A stretch of 63,136 nt of DNA from an uncultured Pelagibacteraceae bacterium. GTDB lineage: Bacteria; Pseudomonadota; Alphaproteobacteria; Pelagibacterales; Pelagibacteraceae. Positions 32,112 through 41,433 of the stretch are shown here, one piece after another. The notes under the pieces are model-generated. The model searched no databases and was not told the DNA's origin. It worked only from the letters and a program-made list of their open reading frames with translations. Position numbers and translations under genes: made by a program. The DNA is taken from the NCBI GenBank assembly GCA_902539745.1, contig CACBKA010000007.1, positions 1 through 63,136 on the forward strand, given 5' to 3'. Numbering within the stretch: position 1 is the first letter of the stretch; each line of letters begins with the position of its first letter.

Positions 32112-32831
32112 CTATGCAGGTTTACAATTATGAAAAACTTTTTGAATATCGTCGTCCTCATGTAACTGTTCAAGCATATTTTCAAAGTCCGTTGATTCTT
32201 CCTTAGATATATCAATAAAATTGTTTGGTCTCCACTCTATTCCAGAATAGATTAAAGTTTTAACAGAATTTATTATTGTATTTTTTACCTTATAAAAATC
32301 CTCTTTTTTTGTAATTATTTCGTGATAATTATCTAAGGTCACACAATCATTTGATCCAGCATTAATAGCAAGTTCGAAAGCTTCTTCATCTGAAATATTT
32401 TGTTTTGCAAATTGAATAATGCCACAATTATCAAAATAGTGTGTGGTCGATCCTGAACTTCCAAGGTTTCCACCATGTTTTTGTAAAATTGTTCTTATGC
32501 TCCCGGCAGTTCTGTTTTTATTTTCAGTTAGAGTTTCAATTATTAAAGCAATATTTTTTGGACCAAATCCCTCGTATCTTAAACTTTCGTAATTTTTTTC
32601 CTTGTCAATTTCTGATTTATTTATTGCTCTATTAATATTATCCTTTGGCATATTGGCATCTTTCGCTAACTCGATGGCTGTTCTTAATCTAGGATTAGAT
32701 TGAGGGTCTTTTGAACCAAGTTTAGCAGCAACAGTAATTTCTCTAGATATTTTAGAAAATATTTTTGATCTTATCTTATCTTGTCTTCCTTTTTTATGTT
32801 TTATCCCTGCCCAATGTGAGTGACCTGCCAT
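32112..32831 (-). CDS. yebC: YebC/PmpR family protein (TACO1-like)
   Basis: Conserved protein implicated in transcription regulation and, more recently, in translation of difficult proline stretches. The 239 residues open with AGHSHWAGIKHKKGRQDKIR and contain LRTAIELAKDANMPKDNINRA, YEGFGP, LTENKNRTAGSIRTILQKHGG, GSTTHYFD and EWRPNNFI near the C-terminus. Four bases downstream of the ymdB-like gene and 12 upstream of the ruvC-like gene; yebC-ruvC is a common pairing. Confidence 0.94.
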   Translation of the reverse strand: MAGHSHWAGIKHKKGRQDKIRSKIFSKISREITVAAKLGSKDPQSNPRLRTAIELAKDANMPKDNINRAINKSEIDKEKNYESLRYEGFGPKNIALIIETLTENKNRTAGSIRTILQKHGGNLGSSGSTTHYFDNCGIIQFAKQNISDEEAFELAINAGSNDCVTLDNYHEIITKKEDFYKVKNTIINSVKTLIYSGIEWRPNNFIDISKEESTDFENMLEQLHEDDDIQKVFHNCKPA

Positions 32832-32835
32832 ACTT

Positions 32836-33645
32836 TTAAAATCTTTCTTGTAAGGCCCCGCCTAAGATAATTTGTTGAATTTTTAAAGCTAAACCGGTTT
32901 TTTCATCAGCCGTAACAAGAACTCCAGAGATAGTTGCTTTCCCTAGAGCTGGAAAATGTTTTTTTGTTGAGCTTTCTTTTAAAAATTTATTTAGTGAGTT
33001 GTCTCTATTCATTCCAATAACAGAGTTATAGTCTCCACACATTCCTATATCAGTTTGGTATGCTGTTCCTTTTTCCATAATTCGGTTATCTGAAGTTGGA
33101 ACATGAGTATGAGTTCCTATTAAAGCAGTAGCTTTACCATCAAATAAGTATGCCATAGCCATTTTTTCGCTAGTAGTTTCTCCATGGACATCTATTACTA
33201 TAAAATCAGCATTATCCTTAAGTTTAATTTTTTTAATAAATTGTTTTGCGGTTTCAAAAACATCTTCACTTTTTTTCATAAAAACATTTGCCATTAAATT
33301 TAAAACTGCAACTTTTTTATTATTTCTAGATTTAAAAATACCGTAACCTTCTCCAGGAACTGGCTTTAATGAATTTTCTGGTCTAAGTAATCTTTTTTCA
33401 CTTTTGATAAATTCTGTTGTTTCTTTTTGATCCCAGATATGATTTCCAGATGTTATTACATCTGCCCCTGCAGCAAGAATTTCATCTAAATTTTTTTTGC
33501 TAATACCCACTCCATCGTCAGCAGCGTTCTCACCATTAACAATAACAAAGTCTACCTCTTTATCTTTTATTAATTCTGGTAACCTTTCTTTTATAGCTCT
33601 CATTCCAGAAGGGCCCATTATATCACCTAGTATAAGTATTTTCAT
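32836..33645 (-). CDS. YmdB-type metallophosphoesterase (TIGR00282 family)
   Basis: Probable cyclic-nucleotide phosphodiesterase of the calcineurin fold, related to B. subtilis YmdB. The 269 residues show the metal-site motifs LILGDIMGPSG (Asp), FVIVNGENAADDGVGI (Asn/Glu), VITSGNHIWDQKE (GNH), IDVHGETTSEKMAM (His) and LIGTHTHVPTSDNRI (HTH), all in the order expected. The substrate in this organism is unknown. It is embedded between fthC and yebC with gaps of about five bases. Confidence 0.9.
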   Translation of the reverse strand: MKILILGDIMGPSGMRAIKERLPELIKDKEVDFVIVNGENAADDGVGISKKNLDEILAAGADVITSGNHIWDQKETTEFIKSEKRLLRPENSLKPVPGEGYGIFKSRNNKKVAVLNLMANVFMKKSEDVFETAKQFIKKIKLKDNADFIVIDVHGETTSEKMAMAYLFDGKATALIGTHTHVPTSDNRIMEKGTAYQTDIGMCGDYNSVIGMNRDNSLNKFLKESSTKKHFPALGKATISGVLVTADEKTGLALKIQQIILGGALQERF

Positions 33646-33650
33646 AAAAA

Positions 33651-34184
33651 TTAAAAAATTCCCTTATCGGTTAAAATATAATTTAGTTTGATATCATAAT
33701 TTGAAGTTTTAATTTTATTATATTTTTGAAAAGAAAAAGCAATCCCAATAGTTATAGTTTTTTTATTTTTTTTTAAAAATTTATCGTAAAAACCCTTTCC
33801 ATATCCTAGTCTATTTTTTGATTTATCAAATGCAAGTAATGGCGCCACTATCAAATCGGGCTTTAAAATTTTAGATGTTTGAATAGGCTCTAAAAAACCA
33901 AAGTTGTTTACTTTTAAGGGCTCTTGTAAATTCCATTTTACAAATTTCATCGATCCTTTTGAAATACACGGTAGAAGTATTGAAATTCTTTTATTACTAT
34001 TTAATAATTCAAACAGTTTCAAAGTGCTTAATTCATTGTTAGAAGGGTAATAACAAGCAATATTTCTAAGATTTTTTGTTTTAATTATCTTTAATATTGG
34101 TGAAAAGAAATTCTGCTTCACTTCAAAATACCTCTTTTTCCTTATCAAAGAAAATTTCTTTCTAAGTATTTCTTTGGAAAGCAT
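33651..34184 (-). CDS. 5-formyltetrahydrofolate cyclo-ligase
   Basis: Converts 5-formyl-THF to 5,10-methenyl-THF with ATP, recycling a folate form that inhibits one-carbon enzymes. 177 residues. The C-terminal block LIVAPLLAFDKSKNRLGYGKGFYDKFL is the family signature; the N-terminal half carries the IACYYPSNNEL strand and a basic stretch. It directly abuts zapA, the same neighbour as ygfA in E. coli, but there is no gap in which a 6S RNA gene could lie. Confidence 0.88.
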   Translation of the reverse strand: MLSKEILRKKFSLIRKKRYFEVKQNFFSPILKIIKTKNLRNIACYYPSNNELSTLKLFELLNSNKRISILLPCISKGSMKFVKWNLQEPLKVNNFGFLEPIQTSKILKPDLIVAPLLAFDKSKNRLGYGKGFYDKFLKKNKKTITIGIAFSFQKYNKIKTSNYDIKLNYILTDKGIF

Positions 34185-34631
34185 TTACTGTACTTTTGAA
34201 CTATTTTCGGAATTTTTTATAATTTCCTCAAGGGATTTAGTAGTTTTTTCAAGCATTTTTTCATAAATTCCCTGACTTTCTTCCACCATTTTCTTAAATT
34301 TATCTAATTCAGAATTTAAATTTGATATTTCTTTATCTTTTCCACCCTTGTAATCTATGGCAAGAGATCTCATCTCTTTAAATTTTTTTGATAAATTTTC
34401 AAAATTTTCTTTTTGTGACTGAACCCTTTGTTTTAAATCAAAGTATTCATCTATAACTTGAATAGATGTAATTAAAAGCAATTTATTCTCACCAATGTTT
34501 CCTAGTTTGTCTTTTAAACTTGAATACTTCTTGTCTAAAAATTTTGTCAAAGTTTTGAGGTCTTCTTCTTGACCATCATCACATGATAATAAATAATCTT
34601 TATTATTAAATTTAATATTTACGTTTGCCAT
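34185..34631 (-). CDS. zapA: Cell division protein ZapA-like
   Basis: Small protein that bundles FtsZ filaments. The 148 residues have a ZapA-like N-terminal beta-alpha domain (MANVNIKFNNKDYLLSCDDGQEE as two short blocks, then LTKFLDKKYSSLKDKLGN and LLLITSIQVIDEYFDL) and a long C-terminal coiled coil (about 75-145), longer than E. coli ZapA (109 residues). The start overlaps the upstream DUF4164-like gene by 13 bases, implying coupled translation. Confidence 0.85.
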   Translation of the reverse strand: MANVNIKFNNKDYLLSCDDGQEEDLKTLTKFLDKKYSSLKDKLGNIGENKLLLITSIQVIDEYFDLKQRVQSQKENFENLSKKFKEMRSLAIDYKGGKDKEISNLNSELDKFKKMVEESQGIYEKMLEKTTKSLEEIIKNSENSSKVQ

Positions 34632-34945
34632 TTATCAATTTCCTCTACTAAAGACTCTGTCTCCCTACCTAACTCATCAATATCTTGATTAAATTGGTCA
34701 TGAATTTTTTGATTTTTGCTATTTTCTTTTTGCATTTCTTCTAATTTTTTTTTAAGGGTATCATACTCAGATAAAAGTTGATTATATTTTCTCTCTATTT
34801 GATCTTTTTCGCTTTGTAATTGATTCTTTTCCACACTGAGACTATTTATGTCACTGTCTCCATTTGAAAAAGAATTGCTCAAGTTCTTTAATTTTTCTAA
34901 AGCGGTTTCTAGTCTTTGTTCTTTACTATACAAATTTTCCATCAA
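34619..34945 (-). CDS. DUF4164-like coiled-coil protein upstream of zapA
   Basis: A 108-residue, almost entirely helical charged protein with heptad patterning (KNQLQSEKDQIERKYNQLL, LKKKLEEMQKEN). Such proteins are found directly before zapA in many alphaproteobacteria (DUF4164), and a division role parallel to ZapB is plausible but not shown. No enzymatic motif. The first two codons are both ATG (34945 and 34942) and the choice does not matter much. Divergent from tkt with a 63-base gap in which no clear promoter hexamers stand out. Confidence 0.75.
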   Translation of the reverse strand: MMENLYSKEQRLETALEKLKNLSNSFSNGDSDINSLSVEKNQLQSEKDQIERKYNQLLSEYDTLKKKLEEMQKENSKNQKIHDQFNQDIDELGRETESLVEEIDKWQT

Positions 34946-35008
34946 ATAATTTTTTATTTATATCATATTATTGATATCATTAATTGGAGTCTATATACGT
35001 ATTGATAA

Positions 35009-36982
35009 GTGGATCCAAAATTAAAAGAATTATCAAACGCTATAAGGTTTTTGTCAATTGATGCTGTTCAAAAAGCCAATTCTGGGCATCCTGGAATGCC
35101 TATGGGCATGGCGGACGTTGCAACGACTTTATTTAAATACTACCTGCGGTTTAACCCAAAAAATCCTAGCTGGATAAACAGGGATAGATTTATTTTGTCA
35201 GCAGGTCATGGCTCAATGCTTTTGTATTCTCTTCTATACTTAACTGGTTATAAAAAAATTCAATTAGAGGATATAAAAAATTTTAGACAAATAAATTCAA
35301 TATGTGCTGGTCACCCTGAATATGAGTTTGACTCTGGTATCGAAACTACAACAGGTCCATTAGGACAAGGTTTGGGAAACTCAGTTGGTATGGCTATCGC
35401 TCAAGAAATTCTTCAAAAAAGACTTGGTTCAAACATTATAAACAATAAAACTTATGTAATCGCTAGTGATGGAGATCTTATGGAAGGAATTAGCCATGAG
35501 TCGATGAGTTTAGCTGGACATTTAAATTTAAAAAATTTAATTGTATTTTTCGATAATAACAAAATTTCGATTGATGGATCAACTTCTCTAAGTGTTTCAG
35601 ATAATTACAAAAAAAGATTTGAGGGGTACGGCTGGTCTTTTCAAGAAATTAATGGTCATAACTACAAGCAAATAGCTAAGGCTATAAAAAAAGCTAATAA
35701 TTCAAAAAAACCAACAATTATATCTTGTAAAACAATTATTGGATTCGGATCTCCAAATAAGTCTGGAAAGGCATCTTCACATGGAGCTCCATTAGGAGAA
35801 GATGAAATAAAGTTAGTTAGAAAAAAACTTGGCTGGAAATATCAGCCGTTTGAGATTCCAGAAAATGTTCTGAATTCGTGGAGAGAAATAGGAAATAAAG
35901 GAGAAGAATTAGAAAAAAAATGGAAAATTAATTTGGAAAAAAAACCTAAAATAAAAAGTGAGTTAGATAGAATAATCAAGGGTGAATTAAGTTTAAATTT
36001 AGATAAGATAATGGGTGACGAAAAACTAAAGTTTTTTCAAACTAAGCCGAAAATGGCCACAAGACAATGTTCATCAACAGTTATAGAAACTCTCACAAAT
36101 ACTTTGCCAGAATTAATTGGTGGTTCTGCAGATCTTAGTGGATCAAATAACACCAAAACTGAAAAATCAAAAATAATAAATTCAAAAAATTTTTCCGGAA
36201 ATTATATTCACTATGGTGTAAGAGAGCATGCAATGGGCGCGGCTATGAATGGTTTAGCACTTTATGGGGGTTTAATACCATTTGGAGGAACTTTTTTAAT
36301 TTTTTCTGACTACTTGAAACCTTCTTTGAGGTTATCTGCAATTATGAATTTACGAGTTATTTATATTTTTTCACACGACTCTATAGGTTTAGGTGAAGAT
36401 GGGCCAACTCATCAACCAATAGAACAATTAGAAAGTTTGCGATCTATTCCAAATCTAAATGTTTTTAGACCAGCAGATATAAACGAAACAATTGAGTGTT
36501 GGGAAATTGCATTAAAAAGTAAAAATAATCCTAGCGCAATAGCTCTATCAAGACAAAAATTACCTTACATAAGTGAACATAAATCTGGAGAAAACATGTG
36601 TGCTAAAGGTGCTTATGTTTTAAAAGGTGATGCGAATGGTACTAAGGTAACTTTAATAGCATCCGGCTCAGAAGTTGAGATTGCGTTAGAGGCTTTCGAT
36701 AAACTCAAAAAAATTAATATAAACTCGAAAGTAGTATCTGTACCTTGTTTTGACATTTTTGAAAAACAGAGTGATAACTATAAAAAAGAAATCTTAGGTG
36801 AAAATACCTTTAAGGTCTCAATAGAGGCATCTAGCAAATCAGGATGGAAAAATATTGTAGGTAAAAATGGTGTAACCCTTGGTATGACAACCTTTGGCAA
36901 AAGTGGTCCTTATAAAGAAGTTTACAAACTATTTAATTTAACTAGCGATGAAGTTGTCAAGATAGTAAGTAAAAATGTTTAA
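35009..36982 (+). CDS. tkt: Transketolase
   Basis: Thiamine-diphosphate enzyme moving two-carbon units between sugar phosphates in the non-oxidative pentose pathway. The 657 residues start at GTG 35009. Seen are ANSGHPGMPMGMADVA, SAGHGSMLLYSLLYLTGY, TTGPLGQGLGNSVGMA, the ThDP motif SDGDLMEGISHE, YGVREHAMGAAMNG, HDSIGLGEDGPTHQPIEQL and RPADINE. It begins the sugar-phosphate part of the plus-strand array (tkt-pgk-fba). Confidence 0.97.
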   Translation: MDPKLKELSNAIRFLSIDAVQKANSGHPGMPMGMADVATTLFKYYLRFNPKNPSWINRDRFILSAGHGSMLLYSLLYLTGYKKIQLEDIKNFRQINSICAGHPEYEFDSGIETTTGPLGQGLGNSVGMAIAQEILQKRLGSNIINNKTYVIASDGDLMEGISHESMSLAGHLNLKNLIVFFDNNKISIDGSTSLSVSDNYKKRFEGYGWSFQEINGHNYKQIAKAIKKANNSKKPTIISCKTIIGFGSPNKSGKASSHGAPLGEDEIKLVRKKLGWKYQPFEIPENVLNSWREIGNKGEELEKKWKINLEKKPKIKSELDRIIKGELSLNLDKIMGDEKLKFFQTKPKMATRQCSSTVIETLTNTLPELIGGSADLSGSNNTKTEKSKIINSKNFSGNYIHYGVREHAMGAAMNGLALYGGLIPFGGTFLIFSDYLKPSLRLSAIMNLRVIYIFSHDSIGLGEDGPTHQPIEQLESLRSIPNLNVFRPADINETIECWEIALKSKNNPSAIALSRQKLPYISEHKSGENMCAKGAYVLKGDANGTKVTLIASGSEVEIALEAFDKLKKININSKVVSVPCFDIFEKQSDNYKKEILGENTFKVSIEASSKSGWKNIVGKNGVTLGMTTFGKSGPYKEVYKLFNLTSDEVVKIVSKNV

Positions 36983-36996
36983 AAAGAATTGGACAA

Positions 36997-38187
36997 ATGT
37001 CTAATTTAAAAATTTTTTCAGAGGATTTAAAAGTAAGCAATAAGCGTATTATTGTAAGGCTAGATCTCAATGTTCCAATTAATAATTTTAGAATAGAGGA
37101 TAATACTAGAATAAAAATTATTGAACCATTTATAAATAAATTAATTGAGAAAAAAGCCAAAATTATTATTATTTCACATCTCGGAAGACCTAAAGGAAAG
37201 ATAGTGAAAGAAATGTCATTAAAACCAATATATGATTATTTACGAAAAAATCTTTTAGGAAATATCTCATTCTATCAAGGTGAAATAAATAATGATGCTG
37301 TGAACGCCTCTAAAAATTTAACACCTGGAGAGGTTTTGCTTATCGAAAATATTCGTTTTTTTAAGGAAGAGGAAAATGATGATGAAAATTTTGCAAAAAA
37401 TTTATCTAAGTTAGGAGATTTTTATATTAATGAAGCTTTTTCTTGTTCACATAGAAAACAAGCGTCCTTACATAAGATAACTAAATATATTGATAGTTAT
37501 GGTGGTCCACTATTAGAAAAAGAAATCCAATCAATTAATCTAATTTTAAAAAATAAGAAAGAACCTGTAACTTCTATAATTGGTGGCTCAAAAGTTTCTA
37601 CCAAAATCAATGTACTTTTAAACTTAATTCAAAATGTAAATAATCTAATAATTGTTGGGGCAATGGCTAATAATTTTTTAAAATTTAAAGGTTTTAATGT
37701 TGGTTTGTCTCTTTTGGAAAAAGGTACAGAAAAAATAATTGAAGATATTTATACTTCTGCAGGAAAAAACAATTGTAATATTATTATTCCTTTAGATTGT
37801 ATTGTTTCAAATAATTTAAATGGCAGACCAAAACTAAAGTCCATTAACGAAATAACTTCAGAAGATATGGTTTTAGATATCGGAAAAAAAACAGTTGATC
37901 TAATAAATAAAACTGTAGAAAACTCGAAAACTGTTTTTTGGAATGGACCAGCAGGATATTTTGAAAATAAAGATTTTTCGAGCGGAACTATCGCGATCGC
38001 CAAAAAGATTGGCGAAAACTCTCAATCGAAATCTCTAATTTCAATTGTTGGTGGTGGAGATACATTAGCTGCAATTAAAAATACGGATTATCAAAAACTT
38101 TTTACCCATTTATCAACAGCTGGTGGTGCCTTTTTGGAGTCTCTTGAAGGGAAGCAGCTCCCTGGTGTAAAAGTATTAACAAATTAA
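36997..38187 (+). CDS. pgk: Phosphoglycerate kinase
   Basis: Interconverts 1,3-bisphosphoglycerate + ADP and 3-phosphoglycerate + ATP. The 396 residues are full length: RIIVRLDLNVPINN at the N-terminus, ISHLGRPKG, LIENIRFFKEEEND, EAFSCSHRKQAS, TSIIGGSKVSTK, KTVFWNGPAGYFE and the C-terminal SIVGGGDTLAAI with TAGGAFLE. It starts 14 bases after tkt; the gap gene commonly placed between these two genes is absent. Confidence 0.97.
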   Translation: MSNLKIFSEDLKVSNKRIIVRLDLNVPINNFRIEDNTRIKIIEPFINKLIEKKAKIIIISHLGRPKGKIVKEMSLKPIYDYLRKNLLGNISFYQGEINNDAVNASKNLTPGEVLLIENIRFFKEEENDDENFAKNLSKLGDFYINEAFSCSHRKQASLHKITKYIDSYGGPLLEKEIQSINLILKNKKEPVTSIIGGSKVSTKINVLLNLIQNVNNLIIVGAMANNFLKFKGFNVGLSLLEKGTEKIIEDIYTSAGKNNCNIIIPLDCIVSNNLNGRPKLKSINEITSEDMVLDIGKKTVDLINKTVENSKTVFWNGPAGYFENKDFSSGTIAIAKKIGENSQSKSLISIVGGGDTLAAIKNTDYQKLFTHLSTAGGAFLESLEGKQLPGVKVLTN

Positions 38188-38190
38188 TTT

Positions 38191-39207
38191 ATGACAATAG
38201 AAGAAATAGCAAAATTAATGGTTACAAAAGGCAAAGGAATTCTTGCTGCTGACGAAAGCACAGGAACAATGAGTAAAAGATTAAAAAGTGTAAATGTAGA
38301 GTCTAATGAAAAAAATAGACTACATTTTAGAGAAACATTATTTACATCGGACTCCATGAAAACATCTATAAGTGGGGTAATTTTATATGATGAAACAATA
38401 AGGCAAACTTCAAGCAAAGGAATTTTAATCCCTGAATTAATTAAAAAAAGTGGATCTATACCAGGCATAAAAGTTGACAAGGGAGCAAAACTTCTTGCTG
38501 GTTCAGATGATGAAAAAATAACTGAGGGACTTGACGGTTTAAGAGAAAGAATGGAAGAATATTATAAGTTGGGCGCAAGGTTTGCAAAATGGAGAGCTGT
38601 GTACTCGATTTCATCTAAATATCCAAGCGAGCAATGTATTAAAGCGAATGCTCATGCATTAGCAAGATATGCTGCAATAGTTCAAGAAGCAAAAATGGTA
38701 CCAATAGTTGAGCCAGAAGTCTTAATGGATGGGAGTCATACAATTGATAGATGTTATGAAGTTACTAGTCAGGTTTTAATTGAATGTTTCAATGAATTAA
38801 AAATAAATAATGTAAATCTTAAAGGAATAGTTTTAAAACCAAACATGATACTTCCTGGTGCAAATTACAAACAAAAAGCTTCTACAGATGAAATTGCTAG
38901 CAAAACACTTGATTGTTTAAAAAAAACTATGCCCAAAGAAGTTCCGGGTGTTGCGTTTCTATCTGGAGGACAAAGCGAAATTGAGGCAACAAAAAATTTA
39001 AATGCAATAAATAAGATTAATGATACAAATTTTAATTTTACTTTTTCTTATGGTAGAGCTTTACAACAATCTGCTCTCAAAACATGGGCAAAATCAATGA
39101 ATGACGTAAAAAGTATTCAAAAAGTTTTCGATCATAGAGCTAAAATGAATGGTGCCTCGACAGAGGCGAAATGGGAAGAGAAGAACGAGCAAAATTTTGC
39201 TGCTTAA
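38191..39207 (+). CDS. fba: Fructose-bisphosphate aldolase, class I
   Basis: Metal-independent Schiff-base aldolase for fructose 1,6-bisphosphate. The 338 residues match the eukaryotic-type class I family: KGILAADESTGTMSKRL near the N-terminus, ARFAKWRAVYSI, VPIVEPEVLMDGSH, Schiff-base Lys216 in IVLKPNMILPG, and GVAFLSGGQSE. The last residues (QNFAA) overlap the annotated beginning of thiE. It begins three bases after pgk. Many alphaproteobacteria use class II instead or as well. Confidence 0.96.
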   Translation: MTIEEIAKLMVTKGKGILAADESTGTMSKRLKSVNVESNEKNRLHFRETLFTSDSMKTSISGVILYDETIRQTSSKGILIPELIKKSGSIPGIKVDKGAKLLAGSDDEKITEGLDGLRERMEEYYKLGARFAKWRAVYSISSKYPSEQCIKANAHALARYAAIVQEAKMVPIVEPEVLMDGSHTIDRCYEVTSQVLIECFNELKINNVNLKGIVLKPNMILPGANYKQKASTDEIASKTLDCLKKTMPKEVPGVAFLSGGQSEIEATKNLNAINKINDTNFNFTFSYGRALQQSALKTWAKSMNDVKSIQKVFDHRAKMNGASTEAKWEEKNEQNFAA

Positions 39208-39815
39208 AATTGAAAAGATTTTTATATTTAATATCCCCAAACAAAATCAAAATAAACTTCTACAAAGATTTGGAAGAAGTTCTTTCTACGAATAAAGTCA
39301 AATATTTCCAATTAAGGCTTAAGAACTATTCTTTTCCAAGTATTTTAAAAATTGGTAAAAAAATAAAAAAAATTACGGAAAAGAATAAAGTTAAATTAAT
39401 AGTAAACGATTCTGTTGATATTGCCAAAAAACTTAATTCTGATGGCTGTCACTTAGGTCAATCAGATGGTTCAATAAAAGAAGCAAAAACAATTTTAAAA
39501 AAGAGAAAAATTATAGGGGTTACATGTCATGGTTCAAAAAAATTAATTTTAAATGCTATTAAAGAAAAACCAAATTATTTAGCTTTGGGATCTTTTTTCA
39601 AATCTAAACTCAAACCGAACGCAAAAAAGGCAGAAAAAAAATTAATAAGATGGACTAAAAGAAGAACTGCTTTACCTATTGTTGCTATTGGTGGGATAAA
39701 TAATAAAAACTCTAAAAGTTTATTAAAATTAGGAGTTAATTACCTTGCAATATCAAGTTTTATTTGGAATAACCCTCGCTTAAAACCGAAAGAAGTTATT
39801 AAACTATTTAACTAG
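39171..39815 (+). CDS. thiE: Thiamine-phosphate synthase (ThiE/TenI family)
   Basis: Joins HMP-PP and the thiazole phosphate to thiamine phosphate. The barrel begins with FLYLISP and continues through YFQLRLKNYS, KLIVNDSVDIAKKLNSDGCHLGQSDGS, VTCHGSKK, YLALGSFFKSKLK and PIVAIGGINNKN. The ATG at 39171 overlaps fba by 37 bases. An in-frame TTG at 39210, just after the fba stop, would give 201 residues starting right before the conserved FLYLISP and is equally plausible. Some pyrophosphate-binding residues look weak, so TenI-like function cannot be excluded, but thiD is also present. Confidence 0.82.
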   Translation: MGREERAKFCCLKLKRFLYLISPNKIKINFYKDLEEVLSTNKVKYFQLRLKNYSFPSILKIGKKIKKITEKNKVKLIVNDSVDIAKKLNSDGCHLGQSDGSIKEAKTILKKRKIIGVTCHGSKKLILNAIKEKPNYLALGSFFKSKLKPNAKKAEKKLIRWTKRRTALPIVAIGGINNKNSKSLLKLGVNYLAISSFIWNNPRLKPKEVIKLFN

Positions 39816-39816
39816 A

Positions 39817-40380
39817 ATGAAAATACAAGGAAACGAAATTAAACCTGGAATGATTATTGAACATAATAATGATCATTGGACCGTGCTAAAAGCTCAGCAT
39901 GTTAAACCTGGAAAAGGTGGAGCATTTAATCAAGTTGAACTTAAAAGTTTAACCAAAGGAACAAAGCTAAATCAAAGATTCAGATCGAGTGAAAATGTAG
40001 AACGTGCTCAACTTGAAGAAAAAGAATTTAATTTTTTGTATTCAGATGATAACGGGTGTTTTTTTATGGATCCAGATAACTTTGAGCAGATTTCTATTAA
40101 AAAAGATTTATTAGGTGAAAAACTAAAACTTTTAACAGAGAATTTAAAAGTAACAATTTCTTTCTTAGAAGAAAATCCTTTAACTGTAGATTTGCCTACT
40201 AATATTGAGTGTGAAATTGAAAGTACAGAAGGAGTGGTTAAAGGTCAAACTGCAGCTTCATCTTACAAGCCAGCAAAACTTAAAAACGGTATAGATATTA
40301 TGGTTCCTCCTTTTATAGAAGAGGGTAATAAAATAATATTGGATACAAGAAGTTTAGAATATGTAAAAAAAGTAAATTAA
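39817..40380 (+). CDS. efp: Translation elongation factor P
   Basis: Rescues ribosomes stalled at consecutive prolines. The 187 residues have the three beta domains; the modification loop is HVKPGKGGAFNQVELK with the lysine of PGKGGA near residue 34. EITIEEGNKI-type C-terminal OB features are seen in PFIEEGNKIILDTRSLEY. It starts one base after thiE and its stop overlaps the suhB ATG by one base. Confidence 0.96.
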   Translation: MKIQGNEIKPGMIIEHNNDHWTVLKAQHVKPGKGGAFNQVELKSLTKGTKLNQRFRSSENVERAQLEEKEFNFLYSDDNGCFFMDPDNFEQISIKKDLLGEKLKLLTENLKVTISFLEENPLTVDLPTNIECEIESTEGVVKGQTAASSYKPAKLKNGIDIMVPPFIEEGNKIILDTRSLEYVKKVN

Positions 40381-41159
40381 TGAAAATAAATTCCCCACAA
40401 TTTAATTTAATGCAAAAAGCCTGCCTAAAGGCATCAAAAGTTTTAATAAGGGATTTCGGGGAAGTAGAAAAATTACAAGTATCAGAAAAAGGTCCAGGAG
40501 ATTTTGTGACTGCATCAGATAAACGTGTAGAAAAAATAATAATAAATGAATTAGAAAAATCAGGTTATTCAATTTTAAGTGAAGAGACAGGATTGGTTGA
40601 AGGAAAAACTAAGGACAAAAAATGGGTAATTGACCCTATCGATGGTACTTTTAATTTTTTAAATGGTCTTCCACACTTTGCAATTTCTATAGCCTATGAG
40701 GAAAAATCAGAGATTATTTCTGGCATAATTTTTGATCCTATTAAAAATGAAATGTTCTTTGCTGAAAAAGGTAATGGAGCGTACTTAAATAATTCAAGAA
40801 TAAGAGTTTCTAATAAATCTGATTTTAAGAATAGTTGCTTGGTTACTGGTGGTCCAAAGGTGAATAGTAAAAAAAGAGAATTTATTTTTGAAGAATATCA
40901 AAAAATTTCTGTAGAGGTAAATTCTCATGTAAGAAAATCTGGTAGCGCTGCTTTAGATATTGCCTATGTTGCCTCAGGAAGATATGATGGATATTGGCAC
41001 AGAGAGATTAATTACTGGGATATTGCTGCTGGTTTGATTCTTGTTAAGGAGTCTGGAGGATTTGTTGAGAGCTTGAACGGCAACGGCTTTTTGGAAAAAA
41101 AAATTGATATTATTGCTACTAATTCAAAAATCCATAAAGAATTGAGAAATTTACTGTAA
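40380..41159 (+). CDS. suhB: Inositol monophosphatase family protein (SuhB-like)
   Basis: Mg-dependent sugar- or inositol-phosphate phosphatase; SuhB also assists rRNA antitermination in E. coli. The 259 residues carry the two metal motifs in order: DFVTASDKRVE with LSEETG, and WVIDPIDGTFNFLNGLPHF. The third Asp is in YWHREINYWDIAAGLILVKESGG. It lies between efp and rpmE in a run of translation genes, which fits a ribosome-related role, though this is inference. Confidence 0.92.
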   Translation: MKINSPQFNLMQKACLKASKVLIRDFGEVEKLQVSEKGPGDFVTASDKRVEKIIINELEKSGYSILSEETGLVEGKTKDKKWVIDPIDGTFNFLNGLPHFAISIAYEEKSEIISGIIFDPIKNEMFFAEKGNGAYLNNSRIRVSNKSDFKNSCLVTGGPKVNSKKREFIFEEYQKISVEVNSHVRKSGSAALDIAYVASGRYDGYWHREINYWDIAAGLILVKESGGFVESLNGNGFLEKKIDIIATNSKIHKELRNLL

Positions 41160-41202
41160 AAATTTGTTGAGCCATTAAGAATATTGTTATAAAAACTTTT
41201 GC

Positions 41203-41430
41203 ATGAAAAAAAAAATTCACCCAAACTATCATAAAATAAATGTGGTTATGACTGATGGCTCAAAATTTGAAACTATGTCTACATGGGGTAAAGAGGGTGA
41301 TACTTTAAAATTAGATATTGACCCTAAATCACACGCAGCTTGGACTGGTGGAAGCCAAAAAATTTTAGACAAGGGAAGAGTAAGTAAATACAACAAAAAA
41401 TTTAGTAATTTAAGGAAAGAAAAAAAATAA
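41203..41430 (+). CDS. rpmE: Ribosomal protein L31, cysteine-free type
   Basis: Large-subunit protein at the intersubunit bridge. The 75 residues begin [19 protein letters not shown] and contain [25 protein letters not shown], the alphaproteobacterial L31 pattern. None of the four zinc-binding cysteines of the C-plus form is present, so regulation by a zinc switch within this gene is unlikely. Four bases separate it from trcR. Confidence 0.95.
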   Translation: MKKKIHPNYHKINVVMTDGSKFETMSTWGKEGDTLKLDIDPKSHAAWTGGSQKILDKGRVSKYNKKFSNLRKEKK

Positions 41431-41433
41431 ATT

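Noticed and set aside
34146-34200. 6S RNA next to zapA and the formyl-THF cyclo-ligase gene
   Set aside because: In gammaproteobacteria 6S lies between these genes, but here they directly abut (34184/34185), so there is no space.
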